Of a DNA stretch of 39,159 nucleotides, positions 33,715-39,159 are shown one piece after another; positions within the stretch are counted from its first letter, which is position 1, and each line of letters starts with the position of its first letter. Origin of the DNA: FCB group bacterium (GTDB lineage: Bacteria; Zixibacteria; MSB-5A5; GN15; JAAZOE01); the NCBI GenBank assembly GCA_024231695.1, contig JAAEQF010000725.1, positions 1 through 39,159 on the forward strand. Reading direction: 5' to 3'. The notes under the pieces are model-generated. The model searched no databases. It was not told the DNA's origin and saw only the letters and a list, made by a program, of their open reading frames with translations. A program made the translations under genes and the position numbers.

Positions 33715-34392
33715 ATGAATAAGAAAATAACACTTTTGATTACGGCCGCTTTCATTCTTATGACAGGTATGGCCAATGCCGGTTTGACAGGCACATATTA
33801 CAATCTCTCCGACCAACACCCGGATATGCAGCGATGGATTACCGGACTCGACCAGGGTTATGTTGAGAATTCTCTAACTGGCGACGCCCCAACACTTACT
33901 GCCTACGGCGCCTCTCGCGTGATTCAGTGGGACTGGTGGAATGCCGCGTACGAATCGTTCACCCGCATTGATTCTGACGCTGATTTACAAACTAACTTTC
34001 AGTCCGGTTGGTTTCCAACCAATGACGGACTGTCCGGAGACCCTTATCATTTTGCCGTAAAATGGTCGGGTAGCTTCTATGTAGCCTCGGATATGGCTTA
34101 TACCTACCATATGTCCAGCGATGATGATTCATGGTTGTTTATCGACGATGCTCTCACTCTGGATCTGGGCGGAGTTCACGGAATGACCAGCACCAATTAC
34201 ACTGTGAACCTGACCACTGGCTGGCATGACATCGATATTTTCTTTGCCGAGCGTCATACGACAGCGTCAGGCTTCAGACTCAATTTCTTCTCCGATCTGG
34301 TTCCTGATGACGCTATTCCTGAACCCGGTTCAATGATTTTACTGGGACTCGGTCTGGTTGGATTTGCAGCTCGTCGTTTCAAAAAGAATTAA
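33715..34392 (+). CDS. PEP-CTERM surface protein with PA14/fibro-slime-like domain
   Basis: The ATG at 33715 follows GGAGG by 9 nt. The 225-aa product has a signal peptide (about 1-21, ending MANA), a single beta-rich domain and a C-terminal PEP-CTERM sorting tail. The tail is IPEPGSM, followed by a short hydrophobic helix (ILLGLGLVGFAA) and basic RRFKKN. The domain carries DDDSWLFIDDALTLDLGGVHG-type sequence near residues 140-160, the mark of PA14/fibro-slime carbohydrate-binding modules, and begins with GLTGTYYNL. Exosortase recognises such tails, cleaves them and releases or anchors the protein, often together with exopolysaccharide export. No exosortase gene is in this window. A sigma-54-type promoter lies upstream. 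It is transcribed alone, with a terminator at both sides. Confidence 0.9.
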   Translation: MNKKITLLITAAFILMTGMANAGLTGTYYNLSDQHPDMQRWITGLDQGYVENSLTGDAPTLTAYGASRVIQWDWWNAAYESFTRIDSDADLQTNFQSGWFPTNDGLSGDPYHFAVKWSGSFYVASDMAYTYHMSSDDDSWLFIDDALTLDLGGVHGMTSTNYTVNLTTGWHDIDIFFAERHTTASGFRLNFFSDLVPDDAIPEPGSMILLGLGLVGFAARRFKKN

Positions 34393-34422
34393 AGCAAGAT
34401 TTACTTCATAAAAGTCTCTGAA

Positions 34423-34451
34423 GGCGGCCTTTTCTGGGCCGCCTTTTTTTT
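34423..34451 (+). terminator. Intrinsic terminator of the PEP-CTERM gene
   Basis: GGCGGCC (34423-34429) pairs with GGCCGCC (34437-34443) and is followed by eight T. The stem is the same as at 33378. Confidence 0.92.
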
Positions 34452-34525
34452 GATATTTCAGAACACACAGTCGACACATCCAGTATATTGTATTCTGGCC
34501 CTCACCATTAACATAAACATTTGTA

Positions 34526-34553
34526 TTGCATAATATCGATGTATTTATATATT
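34526..34553 (+). promoter_or_regulatory. Promoter of the small dockerin protein gene
   Basis: TTGCAT (34526-34531) and TATATT (34548-34553) are 16 bp apart, the same hexamers and spacing as upstream of the first C25 gene. The leader is about 105 nt. Confidence 0.55.
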
Positions 34554-34665
34554 TAATTATGTGACACTACAGTTATATGACTGCATTTATCGACTGAAAA
34601 GAATAGAACACTTCTTAGTTGACTCATTGTGATTGCTTTAGCTGTTTTGATGCAAGGAGGGATAT

Positions 34666-35409
34666 ATGTTTATTCAACGAGTCATCCTCGTAATGGTGAT
34701 TTCATTTCAATTCTGTGCGGTACACACATTTGCGCAGGATCCCGGGGAGTTGGATACTCTCCGGCTCAGCGGAGGACCACTGGTATTGGATGAATCGCGG
34801 GCCTTAACACTAACTATCGTTAATGATCAGGATTTGGGCGGCTTCAGCGGTGCACTAATAATGGGTTCCATCGACGGCGGAATGGCCGTTTTTGATTCGG
34901 TGATTTATGTCAATCGCATGGAGAATCCAGAAGTCTTTGAGTCGCGACTTTTTGAATTGGCGGATGCTCAGACTATAAAGATGGCTTTTTCACATGGATT
35001 TTCCACTTATATCGATTTTCCACCCGGTAATTCCGCCATGGCCTACGTTTATTTAACCGGTACAAGTCTGGGTGAAATGGTCATCGACAGCGGATACTGT
35101 CCCCCGGTTTTCGATTTTTTATTTTTCCTGCCTTCTGGTGCTGGCTTTAAGCCGCAATATCCGCCATTTACCGTCAGTGTCGTCGAAGAAGCTCCCCCAA
35201 CCTGCGGAGATGCCAACGGTGACGGGCCGCTTAATGTCGGCGATGCTGTATATTTGATCAACTACGTCTTCAAGAATGGCGCGGCACCAAACCCGCTTTG
35301 TTCCGGCGATGCTAATGGAGACGGATCGATCAATGTCGGAGATGCTGTTTATATGATCAATTATGTATTTAAGAGTGGAAATCCTCCGATAGAGCCCTGC
35401 TGTCCGTAA
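34666..35409 (+). CDS. Small secreted protein with cohesin-like domain and dockerin-like pair
   Basis: This 247-aa protein has a signal peptide (1-23, ending TFAQ) and one beta-sandwich domain of about 150 residues. The domain pattern (LTLTIVNDQDLGGFSGAL, later SAMAYVYLTG and PPFTVSV) looks like a cohesin-type module, though this is a pattern judgement only. The last 70 residues are the best-conserved dockerin pair in the window, GDANGDGPLNVGDAVYLINY and GDANGDGSINVGDAVYMINY, ending PCCP. Both calcium loops have the full DxNxDxxxxxxD layout. AAGGAGGG precedes the ATG. It is predicted extracellular. With a binding-type domain and a dockerin but no catalytic domain it could act as an adaptor, but no function is proven. 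Confidence 0.85.
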   Translation: MFIQRVILVMVISFQFCAVHTFAQDPGELDTLRLSGGPLVLDESRALTLTIVNDQDLGGFSGALIMGSIDGGMAVFDSVIYVNRMENPEVFESRLFELADAQTIKMAFSHGFSTYIDFPPGNSAMAYVYLTGTSLGEMVIDSGYCPPVFDFLFFLPSGAGFKPQYPPFTVSVVEEAPPTCGDANGDGPLNVGDAVYLINYVFKNGAAPNPLCSGDANGDGSINVGDAVYMINYVFKSGNPPIEPCCP

Positions 35410-35432
35410 AACGAGGCCAAAAAGGATATATT

Positions 35433-35465
35433 AAGGGCGGCCTGATCCAGACAGCCCTTTTATAT
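35433..35465 (+). terminator. Terminator of the small dockerin protein gene
   Basis: AAGGGC (35433-35438) pairs with GCCCTT (35454-35459), with an imperfect inner stem, and is followed by TTTTAT. Confidence 0.55.
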
Positions 35466-35487
35466 TTATTGGAAGTAAATAAAGTTA

Positions 35488-35516
35488 TTGCCCTCTCCCC
35501 TATCTACCGATAAATT
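35488..35516 (+). promoter_or_regulatory. Candidate promoter of the GNAT gene
   Basis: TTGCCC and TAAATT (35511-35516) are separated by 17 bp, about 30 bp upstream of the ATG. The -35 is weak. Confidence 0.4.
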
Positions 35517-35547
35517 CTCAGAAGTATACTATTAGAGAGGCAAGCAA

Positions 35548-36381
35548 ATGATAGACATCACAGCTTTGACCACAAACGACATTGCCTTTGCCGTGTCGAT
35601 GACCGACGCCGAAAAATGGGGTTATACCGCCGAAGATTTCAGGCGCCTGATTTCCATTGAACCGCAGGGTTGTTTCATCGCCCGTGAAAATGGTATGGAA
35701 ATCGGCCTCGTCACCTCAACTTCCTATGACAACTTCGGATTTATCGGTTCGCTGATCGTAAAGGAATCGCATCGCGGCCACAGTGTCGGCGAACTGCTTA
35801 TGCGCCAGGCCATCGAATGCCTCCATGACAAAGGAGTTGTCACTATTGAACTGGACGGCGTCTTCCCGGCTTTATCGCTCTATCGCCGCCTCGAGTTCAC
35901 CGATAAATATCTGTCACTTCGTTTTAAGCGACTGCCCGACAAAAACGTCAAGTATAAAGAAGGCAAATCATCCCTGTTCTCCGTTGACGATATTGCCCTG
36001 TATGATTTGGCCGCCACCGGGTTACCGCGTCAGCATGTGCTGAATACCTATGCGGCAGAGTTTGAGCGGATTTTGTTCACGGCCGGCAATTACAAGTGCA
36101 AAGGTTTCGCCTTGGTTCGTTCCCGGGCTGGAGAAGCGATGGCCATTGGTCCATTGGTGGCTGATTCAGACAAAGTGGCTGAGAAAATATTGAGTGACAT
36201 TCTCGACCGTTTCGGCCAGCGGCAATTGACGATTGGCGTACCAGCCGTCAGACCGGAATTCGCCCGCGTTTTACTTAGCCGTGGATTTATATATACCCAG
36301 CCGTCGGTTAGGATGTACCGAGGACCGCGCCGTGAGTATGAAAATCACATCCATGCTATCTTTTCAGCCGAAAAGGGTTGA
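35548..36381 (+). CDS. GNAT-family N-acetyltransferase with C-terminal GNAT-like domain
   Basis: This 277-aa cytoplasmic protein starts with an acetyl-CoA-dependent GNAT domain (about 1-130). Core signatures are IGLVTSTSYDNFGFIGSLIV (strands 2-4), the pyrophosphate-binding RGHSVGELLMRQA near 80-92 and ALSLYRRLEF near 112-121. A second half (about 150-277) with a GNAT-like fold signature resembles the C-terminal domain of Acetyltransf_18-type proteins (YitH-like). Such enzymes acetylate small molecules or protein amines; the acceptor is unknown. AGAGAGG precedes the ATG. It is monocistronic between terminators and has no evident link to the secreted proteins around it. Confidence 0.88.
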   Translation: MIDITALTTNDIAFAVSMTDAEKWGYTAEDFRRLISIEPQGCFIARENGMEIGLVTSTSYDNFGFIGSLIVKESHRGHSVGELLMRQAIECLHDKGVVTIELDGVFPALSLYRRLEFTDKYLSLRFKRLPDKNVKYKEGKSSLFSVDDIALYDLAATGLPRQHVLNTYAAEFERILFTAGNYKCKGFALVRSRAGEAMAIGPLVADSDKVAEKILSDILDRFGQRQLTIGVPAVRPEFARVLLSRGFIYTQPSVRMYRGPRREYENHIHAIFSAEKG

Positions 36382-36413
36382 AGCAACTTTTGATCTTTGG
36401 AGCACAGGTCAAT

Positions 36414-36444
36414 AAAAAAAGCCCCTTTTGTGAAAGGGGCTTTT
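36414..36444. terminator. Bidirectional terminator
   Basis: GCCCCTTT (36421-36428) pairs with AAAGGGGC (36433-36440), flanked by AAAAAAA on the left and TTTTCTT on the right. It can terminate both the plus-strand GNAT gene and the minus-strand gene ending at 36465. Confidence 0.9.
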
Positions 36445-36464
36445 CTTCTTCATATTCTTAAAAT

Positions 36465-39159
36465 CTACTTCATCATCACCATCTTTTTGGTAGCGATGAA
36501 TCTATCGGCCGTGGCCTTGTATAGATATATTCCCGAAGCAACCCGGTTGCCATTGAGATCGTTACCATCCCAGCGAACCGAGACCGTTCCCGGCTCATCG
36601 TGGCCGGAGAATTCACGCACCAATTGACCGGCGATATTATAAACCGCAACTTTCCAATCGGTTTCGATCGGCAACGAAAGATTGAAGGTTGTCGTCGGGT
36701 TGAACGGATTAGGATAATTCTGCATCAAGGCGAATCGTCCCGGAAGATTTCGAGTAGATACATTCATGACGCTGCCGTAATAATCGGCCGCATCGACATC
36801 AATCAACGTGAGCGTTCCATTAATCGGAATCGTTACCAGCCGATTTTCACCCGGGATAATCTGGCCCATGCCGATATCATAAATCAGAAGTCGCAGTTGT
36901 CCGTCAACCGTGGAGTAGATCATTTCCATATCTGCGGCGCCTTCGCCCAATTCCGGCGATCCAGATAGTTGGCCCTCGAGTTCAAAGACCAGCAACACTG
37001 CTCCCATAGGCGTTGAGACGTCATAGTCGATGGTTGCTTCGCTATTTCCACTCCGGCTGACCAAATTGAACGATCCGGTCGGAATTGGTTTGGCATAGGC
37101 GTTGGCATCGCCGATAATCACTCGGACCAGATAAACCAGGTCGGCCACAGACAGGCTGGTGCCGTCAACATTCACGTCTGAGGCAGCAATGGAGCCCTCA
37201 ACATGATCCTTGAAAGCATGCAAGCCTTCGACGAAGTAATTGGTTAACATAACCGCGTCGGCCACTTCGTTGGCAACCCCATTCAGATTGATGTCGCCGG
37301 CATCGTCAATGGAATCGGCACAGATAATATCGACTCCGCCGTTCCAGAATTCAATCAGGCGAATCGGCGCTGTTTTGTCGCCGCTCATACAAAAGTCCGG
37401 AGCTCCAACATGGGGGATGCGAGCATCCTCAGGGAACTGATCGTCATCATCTTCATCCCAAATCAGATTGCCCTCGAAATCGTAAACACGCTGTCCGAGA
37501 TAAAGTGAGTCACCGTTGACATTGGAGAACGCGTTGTCGTTACAGTCGGCCCAGTAGAATTGGATCGGAGCATACATGCATTGGAAGGTCCGATCGTTGG
37601 TGACCAAAAATCTCAGTTTGGCCAACTCATGCGGATCTTCATCCGGAGGGCCGTAACAGGACGGATGATTGGGTCCGTCATTAATCTCAGCCAGAGCAAT
37701 TATCCGTAGAAGACCGGAAGGACAACCACTGCCGCAATTACCGTCGGCTCCGAATCGGTAAGTGAAATGCTCCCAGCCACAATCCTCGAGCAATTGTCCC
37801 GGAAGAACCTCGACCGCCGCCAGGGCCGTGGCGTCATAGGCGATCAGGAATTCGAAGCCGCCCATTTGCAATCGGGAATCCTCGGTAGTAATGGATACGT
37901 CTTCGAAATGACCCTGAAGGGTGCCGTGAGTTTTTTCGATTTTGACTATCGGGCTTTGCAGAAGCGGGATAACCGTCACTACCGAGTTGCAGGTATCAGC
38001 TTCGCCGCATTCATCCACAGCGATGAGGATAACGGTATGATCGCCCCAGCCTGAAGGCGTAAAGCAAACTTCCGTTCCGGTGGTTGTCCCGGAAACACCC
38101 TCGACACTGCAGGAAGCCAGATTGTTGTCGAGATCAATGCACTCGAACCCAGCCACACAAATCTCTTCAAGAACCGCTTTATAGATGGCCACTGTGCCCG
38201 GACAGGAAGCTTCCGGAGCGCGATTGTAATTAACAATGATGTTAACCGTTCCGCTGCAGGTCAGGCCACAATTATCGGAACATTCAAAGGTGGCGCTGTA
38301 GGTACCCGGACCGGAAGTCGTGAAAGTCCAATTGCTGCCGTCGAAAGTCCCGTTGCCTGATATTTTTGCACAACCGTTCAGATTACCATCCGGATCGGTG
38401 GCCGAGACCGGGAAGGAGAAGGTAGTGTCACCGCAGACAAAGTAGGTGCCGCCTTCTGGCAGATCGCAGACTGGAGTCTGATTAAGACTGACTACTATCT
38501 TGGTCTGGCAGAAATGCGTTTCGCCGCAATTATCGGTCGCCGTCAGAGTAATGAAGTTATTCCCCACCACTGGAGTGAAAGTAACTTCATTGCCAACCAA
38601 AGTACCGTTGTCCACTTCGCAGGAAATCAGATTATCATCGGGATCGAAACAGGAGAATCCAGGGACGGTAATATCGGTCAGATCACAGACGAAGAGTGTT
38701 TGTTCGCCGGGGCAGGTCGCTATCGGCGGCCGGTTGGTAAATTCAACGGTGACCAAAGTCTGACATTCATCAACGGCTCCGCAGGAATCGGTTACCGTAT
38801 AGGTTATGGCATAGATGCCGGCCGTGTCAGCCGTAAAGCAAACCTGACCGGAACTGAGAGTGCTAAAGTCAACCGTTTCGCTGACTATTGGGTTATCAGC
38901 ATCAGTCGCGCTGAAAGGTCCGACACAGACTTCTGTCGGGCCGCATAGTTCGGAAACGGTTTCATTGGCCGGACAGGAAGCTACCGGCGGCTGGTTGAAA
39001 GTTACCGTGACACTGAACGAGTCGATGACACAGGAATTGGGGGGACTGGTGGATCCAGGAGGCGATGGTGTACCGCAACTGTCACAAACCTGAACCTTGA
39101 ACCAGTAAGTGGCATCGGTGCCTTCATCCGGCGTGAAACAGAGTTGATCGCCGACAATA
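36465..39159 (-). CDS. Large surface protein with PKD/HYR-like repeats, cohesin-like region and YPNPFNP C-terminal domain (5' end outside window)
   Basis: The frame is open through the right end of the window, so the N-terminus is missing; a TTG at 38756 inside the frame is not a real start. The visible part has at least five Cys-rich PKD/HYR-like repeats of about 90 residues (PPIATCPGEQTLFVC, CSDNCGLTCSGTVNI, ATDxCGxxxxC). A cohesin-like beta region (MGGFEFLIAYDATALAAVEV ... LRIIALAEINDG ... LRFLVTNDRTFQ) and two degenerate dockerin-like loops (GDINLNGVAN, SDVNVDGTSLSVADLVYL) follow. The C-terminal domain of about 90 residues carries NYPNPFNPTT, a VYNIAGQLVREF-type strand and WDGNDLNGNRVASGIYLYK, ending in KKMVMMK. 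This is the FlgD-Ig/type IX secretion-like C-terminal domain. It is likely a surface adhesin or scaffold; that role is inferred. Confidence 0.85.
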   Translation of the reverse strand, partial: IVGDQLCFTPDEGTDATYWFKVQVCDSCGTPSPPGSTSPPNSCVIDSFSVTVTFNQPPVASCPANETVSELCGPTEVCVGPFSATDADNPIVSETVDFSTLSSGQVCFTADTAGIYAITYTVTDSCGAVDECQTLVTVEFTNRPPIATCPGEQTLFVCDLTDITVPGFSCFDPDDNLISCEVDNGTLVGNEVTFTPVVGNNFITLTATDNCGETHFCQTKIVVSLNQTPVCDLPEGGTYFVCGDTTFSFPVSATDPDGNLNGCAKISGNGTFDGSNWTFTTSGPGTYSATFECSDNCGLTCSGTVNIIVNYNRAPEASCPGTVAIYKAVLEEICVAGFECIDLDNNLASCSVEGVSGTTTGTEVCFTPSGWGDHTVILIAVDECGEADTCNSVVTVIPLLQSPIVKIEKTHGTLQGHFEDVSITTEDSRLQMGGFEFLIAYDATALAAVEVLPGQLLEDCGWEHFTYRFGADGNCGSGCPSGLLRIIALAEINDGPNHPSCYGPPDEDPHELAKLRFLVTNDRTFQCMYAPIQFYWADCNDNAFSNVNGDSLYLGQRVYDFEGNLIWDEDDDDQFPEDARIPHVGAPDFCMSGDKTAPIRLIEFWNGGVDIICADSIDDAGDINLNGVANEVADAVMLTNYFVEGLHAFKDHVEGSIAASDVNVDGTSLSVADLVYLVRVIIGDANAYAKPIPTGSFNLVSRSGNSEATIDYDVSTPMGAVLLVFELEGQLSGSPELGEGAADMEMIYSTVDGQLRLLIYDIGMGQIIPGENRLVTIPINGTLTLIDVDAADYYGSVMNVSTRNLPGRFALMQNYPNPFNPTTTFNLSLPIETDWKVAVYNIAGQLVREFSGHDEPGTVSVRWDGNDLNGNRVASGIYLYKATADRFIATKKMVMMK

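Noticed and set aside
36465-38756. A complete gene starting at 38756
   Set aside because: The codon there is TTG inside a continuing open frame with the same repeat family on both sides; the gene runs off the window end.
1-39159. CRISPR arrays, tRNA/rRNA genes and insertion sequences
   Set aside because: No regularly spaced repeats, no tRNA-like cloverleaf with CCA, no rRNA sequence and no transposase or integrase motifs were seen on either strand.

Overview
The window looks like a chromosomal segment of an uncultured bacterium of the FCB-type lineages, most likely candidate phylum Zixibacteria or a close relative. This rests on the near-identical C-terminal dockerin-like pairs (core NVGDAVYLINYVFK) in seven secreted proteins, the YPNPFNP-type C-terminal domain, the Hdr-linked fumarate reductase module and the PEP-CTERM protein. 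The assignment is an inference. No rRNA, tRNA, CRISPR array, integrase or transposase was seen.

Layout. Positions 1-98 hold three short palindromes. Positions 138-3941 (minus strand) are a four-gene operon for a heterodisulfide-reductase-linked fumarate reductase/succinate dehydrogenase. Positions 4302-6797 are an AT-richer two-gene unit: a Pro/Trp-rich protein of unknown function and a B12-binding radical SAM enzyme. Positions 6798-7660 are non-coding and carry an interspersed repeat. Positions 7667-15004 hold two tandem paralogous secreted proteins (1462 and 879 aa) built from beta-rich modules, Cys-rich repeats and dockerins. A rhodanese lipoprotein (15327-15854) is divergent from a run of three dockerin-tagged secreted peptidases: C25, M14 and C39-like (16094-24360). 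Then come glnA and, just downstream, a small protein joining a RelA/SpoT-type zinc-finger motif to a winged helix (24414-26356, minus). Positions 26585-36381 carry a second M14-type peptidase, a second C25 peptidase with a dockerin, a PEP-CTERM/PA14-like protein behind a sigma-54-type promoter, a small dockerin protein and a GNAT enzyme. A truncated multidomain surface protein with a YPNPFNP/FlgD-like C-terminal domain runs off the right end.

How the genes work together. Most of the window encodes exported proteins, chiefly peptidases. Seven share a C-terminal tandem dockerin-like module, and five of these end in a short Cys-Pro tail. Two proteins carry regions that look cohesin-like. A surface-assembled peptidase set is therefore a reasonable hypothesis, but neither binding nor anchoring can be shown from sequence. 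The cytoplasmic part covers electron transfer (fumarate reductase/Hdr), ammonium assimilation (glnA plus a putative regulator) and a possible radical-SAM peptide or protein modification unit.

Regulation. A promoter type with -10 TATATT and a TTGAC/TTGCA-like -35 at 16-17 bp recurs upstream of eight genes. Intrinsic terminators separate most units, so the secreted-protein genes appear to be mostly single-gene transcription units.
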